A stretch of DNA of 64,000 bases from Polytrichum commune. Taxonomy: Eukaryota; Streptophyta; Polytrichopsida; Polytrichales; Polytrichaceae. The translations under genes and the position numbers were made by a program. The notes under the pieces are model-generated. The model worked only from the letters and a program-made list of their open reading frames with translations, was not told the DNA's origin and ran no database searches. This document shows, piece after piece, positions 1-14,136 of the stretch (position 1 is the first letter of the stretch; the number at the start of each line of letters is the position of its first letter). The DNA lies in the NCBI GenBank assembly GCA_950295325.1, contig OX485807.1:13297001-13361000 (forward strand), in the 5' to 3' direction.

Positions 1-1185
1 AATTAGTGTTGATTGCTGTTGGAGAGCTTGACTCCTTGCTTTAAGGCTTGCAATATGAGCTCTATGAGCAAGAAAGAATTGTTGCAATATGGAAAGCAGT
101 GCAACCGCTTCAGTAGGGGTTCTGTCAAGCAGACCTTCTCATATTCATTTTCTGTAGGTTAGAGTGGCTGACCATGTGGTTTGTTGATGAGATCAAAGGA
201 GTTGGCATCCTGGAATTTGAAAATGTATTATCACATTGATCAACTTGCAATTGTTTATGAGTCATGGTAAGTAGTGAGGCATGGGAGTGGGGATTGAGTC
301 AGGGCGCATTTAGAGATTGAAACATCAACATATCCTGAGGTTAAATGTGAGGCTCATTTCTCACTGCCCATGTGATACACTTTCGTGAAGGAGTCTCTCA
401 TTCCAGAGGGGCGGGGAGGGAGGTCCACCCATGTTCCACCCATACCATTTTCTAGGATAGTTCATGTTCTGGTCCCTCTAATGTTTCCTAAGCGCAATCC
501 AGAGCCTCCCAGCGTAGTGGTTAGGGACCAGTGTTGGACTAGTACCACCTTACTTTATAGCTTTCAGGGACATATAATGAGGATTTACAATTTTCTGATA
601 CCTTTAGGTTAGGGGTAATTGAAGATGATTTTGATACCATTCGGCTCTGTATATCATGCTAAACCTTCATACCTAGGTGTGGTTACCATGGTACCAATAT
701 GGTATTGGGATGATACTGAGTCCTGACCAAATGATGACTTGGGTATACAAATATGGCTTCATCTTGTGGTACCCACCAAGTATCAATATTTGACATGTAT
801 TACAATTTTGATATCGGGTGGGTAGGTCCTTTGATATCAATATTGATATTGTGTATTGATACCATGTATGCACCTATATACCAGTCCAACATTGGTAGGG
901 TCAGCAAAGTCTGAGAATGTTGAGAAGGTCTTGCTGTGGATGCCCTGAATCTGAATGTCCCATTTAGTCTGCTTTACAAAATTCTGAAATGAACATGGTT
1001 TTTATATATATTATATTATATTATTGTCAAGGTCTCAATCGACACTGGATTGTGAGGAGGCAGTGAAGGGCTCTGGATTCCTTGACCTCTTGATGAGGAG
1101 TTTAATCAGAATCAGTCTTCCTGACAATTATGTATGGTAAAATGACCAGGACTTGAGTTCTTGTGGAGTCCCATGCATTCTTCAG
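1..1185 (+). other. Upstream intron or 5' region of the fucosyltransferase gene
   Basis: No exon of the missing N-terminal part could be recognised here. At 640-900 the DNA is rich in short repeated GATATC/ATACC words such as TATCAATATTGATATT, which looks like degraded repeat rather than coding sequence. The stretch ends in an acceptor (TTCAG at 1181-1185) that leads in phase into the first recognisable exon, so most or all of it is probably intron. Confidence 0.5.
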
Positions 1186-3489
1186 GGCTCCAGAGGTGAT
1201 GGCCCTCCAGATGGAGCTTTTGGTTTGCAGGAGGCTGGAGTTGCATCCATCCTGCGGTCCATGGAGTCATCTGCCTACTACCCTGAAAATGATGTGGATA
1301 CAGCTCATCAGTGAGTCACTTTGTGAACTATACCTTTGTGTGTAGTGTCCCATGTATCTGATAACATAGAGAATGCAAGTGCTCTGGACCAATTTGAGGA
1401 AATGTGCTGGAAAGTATTACACTTTAGCCAAGTTGGGGCCTCTTTCCCTAAGCTACTCTTTAAATTAGCATCTTAGATTTGTATGAGCTTCTGGATTCAA
1501 ACATATTTTCTCAACTAGCAATCAGTAAAATCCATTTTTAAAGCTGCTGGTCATTCAGAGAAAAGTAAAGTGTGCTTATTCTCAAATTCATGTAAAATTT
1601 GGGCTCAAAAGCATTGTATTGCAGGAGAGGATTCACAGTGGCGATGACAACCAGCCTCCGGTCTGATGTCCCTGTTGGCTACTTCTCATGGGCAGAATAT
1701 AGGATCATGGAACCTCCAAAGCCCAAGACGAAAGAATCCCTTGCAGCTGCCTTCATCTCTAACTGTGGAGCTCACAATGACCGTCTCCAGGCTATGGAGC
1801 AATTGATGAAGAATAATGTTAGCATCGACTCGTATGGTGCTTGTCTTCGAAACGTTAATGGTGGTCGAGGTATATATTCCCAGAGATTATTGGCAACTAA
1901 TGTTTAGATGGTTTCTTCTGATACTTGTTACTTGGTTTGTCCCTGACGTGCTGTTTGATTTAGACTTGACGACAATTGGTTTTGGATGCTTTTGAGGTTT
2001 CTATTAAAATTAGAAGCCGTAAAATCTTATGTGAGTATTATGGGGACAGGTGTTGACAAAGTGGAGGCATTACAAGAATACAAGTTCAGCCTTGCCTTTG
2101 AAAATTCCAATGTTGAAGACTATGTCACAGAGAAGTTCTTCCAGTCCCTTGTTGCAGGTGAGCCTGACAACATCTGCCACCTCTATCAGTGTTTTGATAA
2201 GTAGCTTGTATATCATTGCCATTGAAGATGGGTGGCTTGATACCAATTTGTTTCAACTACCTACCCCTGCTTTTGACAAAGTAATTGTTAAGTGGATATG
2301 GTGCTTTGGAAATATATACCTTTCTGTTGTATGTAACTTTGGCTGTGGTTTGTAATTGCAGGGGCTGTGCCTGTCGTTGTAGGAGCTCCAAACATTCAAG
2401 ACTTTGCACCTGGGCCTAACACAGTTTTGCATATAAAAACATTGGATGATGTGTCATTGGTGGCTTCGCAAATGAAACACATGGCGAAGAATGATACGGC
2501 TTTCAAGGAAGCCACAAGGTAAAATTCCATTACTGGGACCCCCTCCCCACTCCCCGTGCTGGTCTTGACCAAATGTTAAGGAAAGTGTGTCACAAAGAAA
2601 TTGTCCCCTACAAACACTGGATGCTTCACAAGAAAACAACTGTGACTACTGTAGCTACAGAGATTGTGATGGTAGTCTATGAGCACAGGTAACCACATGA
2701 AATTGTTGCCCAAGATTAGTGATGATAAATGTACATTTGAAGAGGGAGGTCTAAAAGTTACTGTGGTATTTTGTTTTGCCTAGATGGAAATTGGATGGCC
2801 CATCCGATTCTTTCCTAGCATTAGTGGACATGGCAGCTGTACACTCCACATGCAGATTGTGTATACATCTGGCCACGCAGATTCGCTTGAAAGAGGAGGC
2901 TGCTGCTCCAAAACGTCCTTGCTACTGTACCAGTGCGTCTGGAGATATTCACCATATATATGTGCGGGAGCGCGGAAGGTTCGAATCAGTATCAATTTTC
3001 ATCAAGTAAGTGCAAATCTGTTTGTAATGTAACTTTTGCGGCACCATTTTGCCAAACAAAGCAGTGTATGTCAGTGACTTGACAAAGAACACCTGTTCGC
3101 CCCTGTTTCTTGGAAGTGTGTTTGCTGCCTGTTTTACATCATGTAAGAGTGTATTAAGTTCTCTTATCATGTCTGGTCTGGGTTCATTTCTTACATTGTT
3201 ATTGTTTTTGTTGTCATTATGTGTGGACATCAGGGATTCAAACCTCACAGAAGAAGGCCTGAAGCAGACAATAATAACCAAGTTCCAAGACTTAAATCAT
3301 GTGCCTGTGTGGCACTCTGAACGGCCCAAGGCAATTCAAGGGAATGGGAAGCTACGAATACATCGTATTTACCCTGTGGGTCTTAATCAAAGACAGGCTC
3401 TCTATGAATGGAGCATTCAAGGTGATGAGGAAGTAAGGAAGCTGGTGACAGAGCATCCATGTCCCATCCTTGAAGTCATTTTTGTCTAG
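1186..3489 (+). CDS. FUT11: Core alpha-1,3-fucosyltransferase (plant N-glycan), 3' six exons; 5' end outside window
   Basis: Glycosyltransferase family 10 enzyme that adds alpha-1,3-fucose from GDP-fucose to the inner GlcNAc of N-glycans in the Golgi. Coding exons with matching phases are 1186-1310, 1625-1869, 2050-2157, 2362-2518, 2784-3005 and 3234-3489, giving 370 residues and a TAG stop. Visible family blocks in order are [50 protein letters not shown], the nucleotide-sugar block [19 protein letters not shown] followed by [13 protein letters not shown], then [29 protein letters not shown], and the C-terminal [15 protein letters not shown] ending in VIFV. Arabidopsis FUT11/FUT12 are about 500 residues, so the cytosolic tail, membrane anchor, stem and the start of the catalytic domain (~130 residues) must lie upstream of the window or in an exon I could not find. 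The acceptor at 1184-1185 is the likeliest start of the first visible exon. The gene looks intact; I see no frameshift or lost motif. Confidence 0.93.
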
Positions 3490-3940
3490 AAAAATCAATC
3501 TCATTGATCTCCTGCCTACCCAGAGCATTTTTTTTTGCTCCGGGTTTCTGTCCCTTCCTTTCTTTACATTACTCCCCCTTCCATGTGCAAATTCGACACT
3601 AGAGTAGCTGTAGTTAATGAGCCGGACACCAGCACTTCAGGGAAGGATAATGTAGAGGTTTTCTTGTAAACCCATAAATTAGAGCAACCAATGTCAACAA
3701 TAATCTTATGAGGAGCTAATAAGAGCTTCTCCTGAGAATGCATTTCACCTGAATACATTTAATAGCTTTCTATTGGCCTCCATGCCTTTCCAGTCATCCC
3801 AGATTTTGTGTTGTAGATATCTGTCTGGGTATCAAGAGAAACACAGGGCAAGCAAGAAGGTACTACAGCTGGGCTCACAGTCTTAACTTATTAGATGTCC
3901 AGTTTGGTTAAACTATTTCAAAATAAAAGTTGTTGAGGAC
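3490..3940 (+). other. Fucosyltransferase 3' untranslated region
   Basis: Sequence directly after the TAG stop, without coding signal. An AATAAA at 3922-3927 is a plausible polyadenylation signal, which would give a 3' UTR of about 450 bases. The true cleavage site cannot be seen from sequence alone. Confidence 0.45.
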
Positions 3941-6515
3941 CTTAGCGTTGTTAATGATATTATAATCATGGAAAGCAAAGCATATGCTTTACAAAAGCCA
4001 GGGCTATTGTTCCAAGGCAGACACATCACAAAGGGGGTCTATCCACTGTTTAACTTTATTTTATGTGATGGGTTGGAAACCCTCAATAACATGCTTGAAA
4101 CGTCTGTCTGATTCAGCTGTTTCAGATCTCAAATTCTTTGGCAGCAGCTATGACCGTGACAAGTAAGTTCTGGGGTCCACTGGTTTGTTATTATTCCAGA
4201 TTTCATATGCTGCACATCCTGTGATTTCTCTGTTGATATTGCAAAGAATGTTTCCGTACCTACATCACTGGAGACGCACGTCCTTCCGGACACTTGACTT
4301 TGTACACATTTTGTATTGTTCCTCAGATTCTGAAGAAGGCATTCCCTTGAAACATACTCAATGATATGAAGAAGTTGAATTTCATCTTGGATTTTTTATG
4401 TTATTGTGCAGACCTGATGATTCTCACACCTGTAGTTTCTTTCCGCACCATTTGTTTCAACTTACAAACAACATAGATTGTAGTTATTATATCCTAACAT
4501 GTGATGCAAAAATCTGGTGTGAACCTTATCTTTTTGTGCCAGAGGAAAGCCTCTGTAATACATGTGAGTGACTTCAGATCCTGTCAGAAACATCCCTGTT
4601 GGATGTTGCATGTTGCACGGGACCCACAAGCCGGGACCACCTTTTATCAGGAACCGTACTCCTTGGTTTGAAGGGCCAGAGTTGGGTCTTCCCAGGTGTT
4701 GAGTCAAAGCTTACGTAGTCAGCATGTTATGGGCTTGGAAAGAGACCGAAGCATGATGGATTTATGGTACCTAATAACTTAACTTTTGAGATGGTGATAA
4801 CCAGTTCTTTTGTGTGGGTGTACATATAAGGTCTCACCTCCCTATATGGGGTGCAATGGTATGTGGGAACATAACATTATTCAGCTGCTATCAGTTGTTC
4901 CATTCTAATGATATTTAGTGACAATGCTTCACCCGAATTTACCATGTTAAATATGCTTCAACAAGCATCCATAAGGTATAGTTTTAGCACCTTACATGAC
5001 TAACATTCCCAACCCCACCCAACCTAGTCACTCAGTTGAATAATGTTATGAACTTAACCCGTATCAAGACTTACAATTGAATGCATAGATTGTTTGTCAC
5101 TTTTTCTCATAAGATTGAAAACTACCATTTTGATACATGTGCCTCATGTGTGCCTAACTTACTCCCATGTATGATAATAAGCAGTTTTTGATGCAAGTAC
5201 ACACACACATATAAGATCTCGATTGCTTAGGTGTGGTGCAATGGTACATGAGAATATACCCGATTGTATGTGCCAAGAACTACAATCGTCAATTAATGTT
5301 GTAAGATAGAAGAATATCGGCTTATGCCAACCTCAATACTTGGGTATAACTTCCCTTTATATATTATAATATTCAATTTTTCTTCAATTTTTCAATAATC
5401 AATCCATAGTAACTTGTAGTATAGCACCTTGTGACTCTGAACATTACCCACATTCAATCCATATGTAGGTACTACAAAAAAGGAGGAGATTCCAATTATA
5501 ATGAACAACACGCAATGCCACATAATCTAATATACAACAAACAATTGGTAGTGGTGGTAGTGCTTGTCGCCTCGTTGTCCCTTGCCTTTGCCCACCATTC
5601 CAAAAAGGTGGGGGGACCACAAGTGCAACATGTTGGGACGGCACAAAGAAAAACTAGTTAAATAGAGGGAAAAAGGGGTGGGGGGTTACACTTTGAGAGG
5701 AGGATTTTCCATGAAGAGGCATGAGCCTTTAGGGAGGGCAGGACTATTTTAATGAACCCAACAAGAAGAGCCTTAGTATCTTGCTTGAAAGATGAGGAAG
5801 ATTTCAAATCCCTGGCTCTCGCCTCCCCATGATACTTTGCCCTGAAAGGCATAATTTCGAAGAAAAAAATAATGCCCACGGCTTAAACAAAACAAAATCA
5901 AGCGGATTGTTTTCAAAGAAATTTTGGGAATGAAATAATTTTAAAACATTTCTACAAGGCATGGGATCCCCATTTTTATTATTGCTCGTTCAATTTCGCA
6001 TACAAGTGTCTCAACAACATGTGCTATGTACCATTTGGCAAGCCAAACTTCCCATCAAAGACAAATGGTGTTGATATTTAAAATGTGGTCCAAATTGCCA
6101 TGATGTGTATATTGATGTGGATGGTTGTGTTATCTAGGTGCCTACATTACACTTTAATTAAGACCATTCATCTATGTTAATTTCTAGTGATACGATTTGT
6201 GATGTGGAGAGACATGTCAATAAAGAATATCTAAGGTATGACACCCAAAACTGACACTATGTATCATTATCATATATTTGGAGCCTCCATATGGATGACT
6301 CTAGTACACAGTGTGAGTGTTAGGTTCATTGTTGGTTTTGGGTATATGGACTTACCATGTACGTAATAATGTTTTGGGCAACCTTGCATAAGTCTCTCAA
6401 TTGTCAAGGATATCTCACTCAACATAGATGTGCTCTTCACCTAACCATACATTAAGCTTTACAACTCAAACAAATATCACATTGTGTTGAGATTTTCATG
6501 TTGTTAACTTCATTT

Positions 6516-6516
<1 letters not shown>
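3941..6516. other. Gene-free stretch with a short internal duplication
   Basis: No gene found. Two related passages (about 4815-4880 and 5196-5262) share the pattern ACATATAAG, a clause containing CTC/CGA, then GTGCAATGGTA and a GAA-ATA ending, so a short repeat occurs twice about 380 bases apart. Both lie in A/T-rich intergenic DNA. The reading frames in the stretch are short and have no recognisable domain. Confidence 0.4.

Positions 6517-6556
<40 letters not shown>
6517..6556. repeat. (AG)20 microsatellite
   Basis: Forty uninterrupted bases of AG dinucleotide repeat in intergenic DNA. Confidence 0.97.
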
Positions 6557-6560
<4 letters not shown>

Positions 6561-9500
6561 TGGTTGGTGTGAATGAGAAACATTTCACCTTTGGTTGTAC
6601 ACTATGCATGTATATAAATCCAACACGGATAGAGTTAAGCTATGGACCAAGTGCCACTGCTTCTCATATGAGGTGGTCATATATAGGTCCTAGATTATAT
6701 GGGATAAGAATTAACATAAGTAACCTAGTTCAATGTGCAAAGAATTTGGTGACATTTGGTGAGGGCCATGACTAGTAAGGTTATCCTTAAGTCTCTTGGT
6801 CACACTCCAAGAGAATTGGCTAAAAGATGAGTTTTGAGAGTTTATGCACAAAATCATCCAAGTTTTCTTAAAGCTTAAATTAACATGCTAATAAAATGGG
6901 ACGTGTTATAAAACCCGGCTCCAAAGTTTGTTCATAGGTCACACTAATCTTGCATAAGTCAAGTTGGGATATAATTCGGTAGGTCCCATGGGTCATCTCC
7001 CATTTTCGATCCTAAGATTTTCTCAAGAATAGTTGAAGTGAGAGAGGAAATCCAAGAAATTTTGCCCATGTTTCAAAATTAAGCTCCGACACAAGATGCT
7101 CTAAGAAACTCTCAATAGAATACTCTCTCAAAGTCTTAGTTTGGTCATTCTTTGAGGCACTTTGCAGATAACTCTATTGACTTATGAGGTATGAACTTTC
7201 AGTGATGAAAAACTTGGTGGAGTTGGTTCACATTTTGCTTCACTATTGAACGGTTGAACAACTAAAAGAGGAAGTGTGATTAGCACAATGTGGATTTAAC
7301 ATCCATACATGTTCCTCCAAGCACTATTTCCTTGAAAATGAGCCTCTTTGCCAAGGCAGGCTCCGACACCCTTGGTATGTTAAAGAGCTCACAACAAGCC
7401 AATGTAAAATAAATAACCAACATCGGGCAATCTGATGTGAATTTGAGCATGTTGGCCCTACCCTGTTCAAGAAATTTCTTGGTGCAGGGTGGGGTTTATT
7501 GCCTACCTTGCGGTGGGTGGGCTCTTGGCTTCTTATCTACATAGCTACTTTCCTCCGTCCAGTAGAGAGAAGATTTCATAGTGGGAATCGAACTGCCAAC
7601 CACTCCATTCGGACATGGGTAACTCTCCACTATCACCTGGTAGTTTAGGGTCATCTCGGACCAAATGTGAAATCATTGCATTGAGGATAAGGTATGTGGC
7701 CATTATTTGGTTCGTTTTCCATGTTCTCCAACTTCTACCAATTAGACCTACACAACAAGACTTATGTTGTATTAGCAAAACTATGATGAATTATCAACAA
7801 AAATCGGATTGAAAAACATACCTCCCCTTATTTAGTTATGGTTATTGAAAGTGCACATTTGTTAACTCCTTAATTGAATACATAGGTCCTCCCAATTGTG
7901 TTCATTATTGAGTGTAGAGTAGTTAATAATATCTGAAAAAGGAGACCAATCTATTTTAGACATGTGTCTTCATAGTGTTTTCTCTTTGATCCTTTGTGAA
8001 CCACATACCAATCAAAATATAGGGATCTGATTAAGAAGAGGAATCAAGTTACACCTGCATACTTCACGTACCCCCGTCATTGAATGATTATGAAGCACAA
8101 AAATTTCCTAGGTCATTTTTGGTTCTATAAGAATTCAAAAAAATAAAAATAATTTTTTTTCATGGCCATCAGCTCTCATCTCATGTCTCACGCAACCTTC
8201 AAGATGTAGAAAAAAAAAATCACCTAACGAGGGAAAGTGCCTTTGCTCAAGTCCAAGGTTGTCATTAGTATAATGCCCACTTTTCATGAATGGACCTTAA
8301 AATGACACAACATAAAAGCATTAAGAGATTTCCTCTTTGGAAATGATGGTGGCTATATTTTGGTTGAACTGCCATTGACATCAAGGGTGGTATGGAAGCT
8401 TCAAGTTCATTGAAATGCACCCATGGGCAATAAAGGATTAAGGGTCCCAATATGAATTGTGCTTCTTAAAGACCATTTATGTCACCTCATACTATCTCTT
8501 GTGATAATACTTATTGAGTTTGGAAAAGGACCAATATGTAGTGTCTAGTGATGTAGTCACAACTAAGATTGTCAATGGTAAGGTCAATGTGTATTAAACT
8601 TGGTGTACCTAGCATGTAATATATGGGCAAGTACAATACCAACATCTTATCTTGACACTTTGTATCGTCTGCCCACCGACACATGCATGCTACAAAACAA
8701 ATTAGTCGGTTGAAAACTTATAAGCATATGGTGGCAAACCCAACTTTGAACATACTTTGAAAAGCAATATGTTCAAAAAAATACTTCAAATGCATGTTTT
8801 TTAGTTAATAACATAGTGTACATGCAACAAAACATGTTTGCAACAAGAGATGCAGTCCACACTTAGGTTAGTTTGAGCCATATCATGGGACCCACTAATA
8901 AAACCACATAGATATCATTTGTTTTTGGTTCAAAATTCATACATGAATATAAATCTACTTAATACACATGTACATGCTTTATCGGTATTTTGTGAAAGAC
9001 ATGAATAATTTGGATCCACTCAAAACACACATTTTGGATCATAACAAAACCTTATACAAATGTTGAAGTTGAGAAACATAGAGACTTAACACATGTGCCT
9101 ATAAATCCACCACCCTCTAGTTCTAAAATATGCGGTGTATTTTACACATTGATTACCCTATTTCAACTTCTAGGTGACATGTTTAAAACTCACATGTGTA
9201 CATGTAGAGGTGACAAAGCAAAGGTACCTATCATTCATGGGTGTTTTCACCATAATGTGGATATGATCAAATTGTCTTCAATGGACCCTTGAATCTAACC
9301 TTTGCAAATACATCTAGTTTCAAAATACACGATCATTGTACAATCTAGCAAATACATTCATAAGAATGCAAACATATCCATTGAACATTCCAAAGATGAA
9401 AGCTCTACTAGTTATTGCCTTCCTCAATTCGAATACATTATTAAAGTGTTCAAGCAATCATGTGTTATATGGAATTACCAAATGCCTTCAATTTGTAGAA

Positions 9501-12500
9501 AGTGCCGACAAGAGCCATGCATTTGAAGGACATTGCACTCACCATGAATGTAGTGAAGTTTGTTGCTAGCCAAACAGTTTTGGTCCACTATGATTGCCAC
9601 TTACCTTTCAAATACATGATTAATTTTGTGATTGTGATATAGCCGAATTCATAACACTACTTAGTTGTAAAGTTTAAACTATTTTAAAAATAATGTTTTC
9701 AAAAAAACTTCATATGCAAATGTTGTAAATATATATAATTATATTAGTAGATGATCCGAAACCAACACAATAATACGATGTTAAAGTTGTGAATAATTCT
9801 CAAATTAGTAGATGTTTGTTGTGCATAGTTTTAGGGTGTTGACTTTAGCATGCTATGCCTTAATGTTGTTAATACAATCAATAAACCTTATCCTTCGACC
9901 TTCACAATGTGCTTATGAATGAAAGTTGGGTGCAAGCATGGTAAAGTGGACCCAAAAAAAAATGCTCCAGTATACTAAAACAATAATGTTTTTGGTCAAA
10001 GGCCTAAAAGTAGTAGCAAAGTGTTATTTAAATTGGATTTTATTTTTTTCATGACGACTTTCATTGTTGTGTTAATAAATACTCAAACGTAGAATGTCAA
10101 GTTACGGTTTTCAAAACTTATCATTTAAAGTGATGCTCAAAAGCAAATGGTTGAGTATGGTTTTGGACGTAGATTTCATAGCCTTACCTATTTTGAAGTT
10201 GGAAATTTGTTCATATTCCTTGGATTCATTATCTACTTGAGGTCATCATCACAACACTTTGTAGAAAACCATCACTTTAATGTAATTTAATCGTATTTTG
10301 AACAAAAGTTAGACAATTACATGTTCAATACCACCTGCAAGTGGTGTGCACTATCTTCTAAAATACGTTAACTCTTCCCTAAACTTTGTTGTCGGCTTAA
10401 GTTTCTTGGCTCTATAGATCAATATTGCTTTTTGAATGTATATGATTTTATTTTACTTTTTGTCACAAAATGTAAAGTTAGTGTATAGTTTTGAATCATT
10501 TTCACTTAACACTAGGCAGGGATTAAGAGCTGTCCATTTTACCGTGCTTCCACCTAGCTATGAGTTGTCAACAACTTTAAAATCGCGTCCGTTGCAAACC
10601 ATCATGGCTTATTATTACAAGTTAAGGAGGGTGGTAAAGGAATGCGTATTCCTCATTCATCCCGATTCCCACACATCATTCCATGGTCCATGATTGGACT
10701 TGTAACCCAATTTAGGCGATGGTGCTCGCAAATACAATGACGCGAAGCATGATGGTGTCAAATACCCATCAAGGCATAGATGGGCCCATGGAGTATGACA
10801 ATGAGGACCCATTAAAGCCATACAAGGAGAGCCACCCGAGGATGATGGTCCTCGAATTGCATCTCTCTATATTGGATACATGTGGGGAAGGCCACTTGAA
10901 TGCCGCTCATCATGACGCATGCTTGATGTTGATATCCGCCGTTGGCACATTAGTAGAGTGTGGATGATGTAACTTTATGTGCGTCATGGGTGTTTGAGAG
11001 CCTTGAATTGCCATCGAGCCTCATGAGCTCTAAGGGAGGTCGTTGTGATTGCAAAGTACGTCAACGATAAAATATGTTAGGGCCCTTGAAGGCCCCCTTG
11101 ACATCATTGGAGGTGTAAAATAGTTTTAATATAGTCATCCAACAATGTGACGAAGAAGGATATTAGTGACAAAAGGATGTTGTGAAACAAAATCTAAAGA
11201 ATACGCATAATCTATCTCATGTTCCTATCTTATTTTGAAAGATGGAATATTCTTGTACTATGTCCTTATAGTTTCTTGTAAAATTCTCCTTCCATAGATG
11301 TGGTTAGTGAAATCCATGGACATGAGCTTCTATAAATGTTTACTAATGACATAACATTACCCACACTAGAGTTTAGGCTCCCTTTTTATATACGAGGTTA
11401 CCTGGGCTCCGACCTAACACAACCATGATATCATGTTCGATAGATTCCACCCTCATCCATGACATGCATAACATGTACGCATGATCCCATGTGGCAGGTA
11501 AACAAGCAAGCCGACAACAACATGATTATTGTATTTTATTATTATTTTAAACTTTGGTTTTGATATAAAAATTTTGGGGTGGGCCCAGTTGCCGGCGCAC
11601 CTTCACACAATGAACAATACTTAGGTTGAACATAAGCGAGGTGTTATCCTCTTAAAATGTCCAAAATCTCCGGCACTAGGGGTGCAATACTCTAGTGTCG
11701 AGTAATGTTATGGACTATATTTGATGTTCAATTGGTTTCAACACTTATGACATATTTGTCAATTCATTAGTTTCCCTTCCACGCAACTGACTTAGTCACA
11801 ATCTTAGTGTCTTAAGTAACAAGTGTTTCAAAAATGCAATTGATGTGTCATATCCATAATACTATTAAGTAATCTGGAATCATTTTTTGCACCCTGAGAA
11901 TATAAGTATGGGACGCACAAACCCTACGTAAGGAGACTCAGATTGAGACTGAGCTCCTAACATCCCATGATTATATTCACATGACCCGTAACTACTTAGT
12001 TAATGTTATGTCATAGTGATATATTGTCTTTCATATCTTGAACCTTCCCCCCCCCCCCCCCCAAAAAAAAAAATGGTCCACTTACCATAGTATCTCAACA
12101 ATCTTGTACAAGATAATTGCTCTCTTGATGGAGGGTTCCACATGTCACATAAAAGTTTGATTGGACCCGTGGAAAAGTTACCGTGGCATGGAAACAAATT
12201 GATTTCGACAAGCAAAGTGCCAAGACTAATCATAGGTACTACGAGTATCAAAAAGGCAAACATTAAACCACCGTTCCTATTCATCGACCCCATATTCATG
12301 AATGGTTGATGGCAAGTGGAACTTTGACGTCGGTAACTCACTTCGAAGCTCCCTCGCCTTCAATGTCTTTGATCATGGTTTACGTCCCACTTGTAAATCA
12401 TGATGGCATCTTAGAAGTTTTCAAGAAGCCTACTCCCTCGATATTCCTACAATCGATGCGGTCATGAAGACATTCTATGAGTGGTAGGCCTTTGGTCACA

Positions 12501-12640
12501 AAACGCGGACTCCCCTCGTGAGGTGACCCATATCGGTATAACTTAAGTTACTCAATGTTGAAGTAACAACTTTTCATTTCATTTCGATGTCAATCCTTGA
12601 TTTCCAAATAACTTCCTCACTCACGTCCCATTGCCGTGGT
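6557..12640. other. Gene-poor A/T-rich intergenic DNA
   Basis: Apart from the SINE trace near 7.6 kb I find no gene, RNA gene or element with definable ends. The longest frame of interest (10719-10967, plus, 82 residues) has a fairly balanced composition but matches nothing I know and has no partner exons. Low-complexity poly-C occurs at 12047-12062. Confidence 0.4.
7575..7650 (-). mobile_element. tRNA-like SINE trace
   Basis: On the minus strand there is a good RNA polymerase III B-box (GTTCGATTCC, complement of 7584-7593), preceded by GAGTGGTTGGCA and, about 35-40 bases upstream, by an A-box-like GATAGTGGAGAG. The segment does not fold as an intact tRNA: the cloverleaf arms are missing. 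A degraded tRNA-derived SINE head is the best explanation. Element ends are not resolved. Confidence 0.35.
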
Positions 12641-12647
12641 ACATCCG

Positions 12648-12855
12648 ATTATCCCAATTAGTGTGTGTTGGTATTCAAAGTTACGCAATGTTATACTTTA
12701 TTTAATGATTATGTAATAATCCTACCACGCAAAGTCATTTATGTTTTAAATTGTCTAACAACTTTTATAACTTTTGTTGGAAAAAGTTGAACTCTTTAGT
12801 AAGACGTTATTGCACTACGTAATTCCATATAGTAACACCCATTGATTATCTCAAT
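12648..12855. mobile_element. Small foldback element (MITE-like), related to the 54.56-56.23 kb repeat
   Basis: The left part reads ATTATCCCAATTAGTGTGTG then a TATTCAAAGTTACG stretch. The right part (about 12797-12852) is its approximate inverse, with AAGACGTTATTGCA, TACGTAATTC and AACACCCATTGATTAT. The same terminal words, in the same inverted arrangement, bound the larger repeat at about 54560 and 56232. This therefore looks like a short internally deleted relative. Ends are approximate and no target duplication was identified. Confidence 0.5.
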
Positions 12856-13800
12856 CAATGTAGTCACAACATTGTGGACAAAGGTAAGTGGTATTGAATG
12901 GTCGCTTTTGAGCTTTTAGCACCTGCTTCTCGTAATTGCGAAACATGCACTTAGTATGAGATAAGTGCCAATTCCAAATCATGCCCATAGCCACTTGCTT
13001 TGTACTAGTTTTAGAGCTCATATGAACATATCATTCATTATCAAAGTGCAGCAATGTGATTAAATGGTCATTTAGGTCCCCCCCCCCCGCCCCAATTATT
13101 TAGTTTGGATGGCTATCATGTTTTGAACATCTAGTACAACCTCTTTTAAACACATGCATTTTTTGATATGCATTCTTACATCCACACCTAATCACACATC
13201 ATTCAAATACGAGTGTTCAATTACGAAAGGTAGCCATGACACATCTGCTTACCTTATCAGTGTACAAACATTTTTATTTTTATTTTTATTTTTTCCATTT
13301 CCACCTCACATAACCGTTTGAGGACGGTAGATGAACGGTTACAAAACTTACATAGCAGTGAGACATCCACCTACACTTACTCTAGTTGATATTAGGACAC
13401 ATTTAAGTTATGGCATGTTAATGGGCTAGGGTTAGATGCCCGCCTCTTTGAGTTGGACCCCTACCACTATTACCCAAGGTGAAAACATAGTATTCTAGCT
13501 AAATTGTGTCAATAAACACAATCTCAGATGAACTGACCCCAAAATTAGCATGACAAGTCTCAAATTAGTCTAGAGAGACCCATTTTCAAATGAAATAACC
13601 ATAGACTTCATGGAAGCCGATTTTTTATTAGACCCCCTTTACCTCGGTAATAATGATGCGGGCTCGAAGAGGTGGACATCTAACTAGCCTTGGCCATCCT
13701 CATGGACAAAGGCCAAAAGTATGTTTGCAATAATCACGGCATAGAGATTTTATTTTTTTATTTTTTAAAATTACAAGGTAACCACCCAAATTTCTCTCCA

Positions 13801-14136
13801 CACTGGTAGAAAACTATGCCCAAAAAAACCGTAGCTAAAATCAGCTGCGGTTCATTTGACCAACCTAATTTGTAGTCGCTAAACAACTACAATTTTTTTC
13901 TTTTTCATTTTGCAACTGCAATTTTAAATATATCGGGGCGTGTAATATATTGTTGGAAATGATGTTTTCAAGACTTTCCAACGGTATATTACACGCCCCC
14001 CCCCCCCCACCCCCAAATTCCCATATTTTGAATCGTTAAACCAACAAAAATAAATAAAATCATTTTGCGATTGCAGATCAGGCTGGTCAAAACCGATTTC
14101 AGCCATGGTTCTTTTTGGCACAGTTTTCTACTAGTG
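13801..14136. mobile_element. CACTA-type (En/Spm) non-autonomous MITE, 336 bp
   Basis: The left end starts CACTGGTAGAAAACTATGCC and the right end read inwards is CACTAGTAGAAAACTGTGCC, so the terminal inverted repeats begin with the CACT(A/G) signature of this superfamily. The element is flanked by the same three bases, CCA, on both sides (13798-13800 and 14137-14139), the 3 bp duplication expected for CACTA elements. Inside, about 13934-13955 and 13975-13998 form a second inverted repeat (GGGGCGTGTAATATA and its complement), so nearly the whole element can fold back. There is no coding capacity. Confidence 0.85.

Noticed and set aside
3049-3233. Apparent N-terminal extension of the last fucosyltransferase exon
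   Set aside because: This part is intron: the donor GTAAGT at 3006 and acceptor at 3231-3233 restore the conserved protein, while the open frame through the intron is fortuitous.
7575-7650. Possible tRNA gene on the minus strand
   Set aside because: A B-box is present but acceptor, D and anticodon arms cannot be formed; kept only as a SINE trace.
10719-10967. 82-codon plus-strand frame with balanced amino-acid composition
   Set aside because: No recognisable motif, no promoter or splice context and no continuation; cannot be supported as a gene.
12006-12341. 111-codon minus-strand frame with a poly-Gly stretch
   Set aside because: The glycines come from the poly-C tract at 12047-12062 and the rest matches no family.
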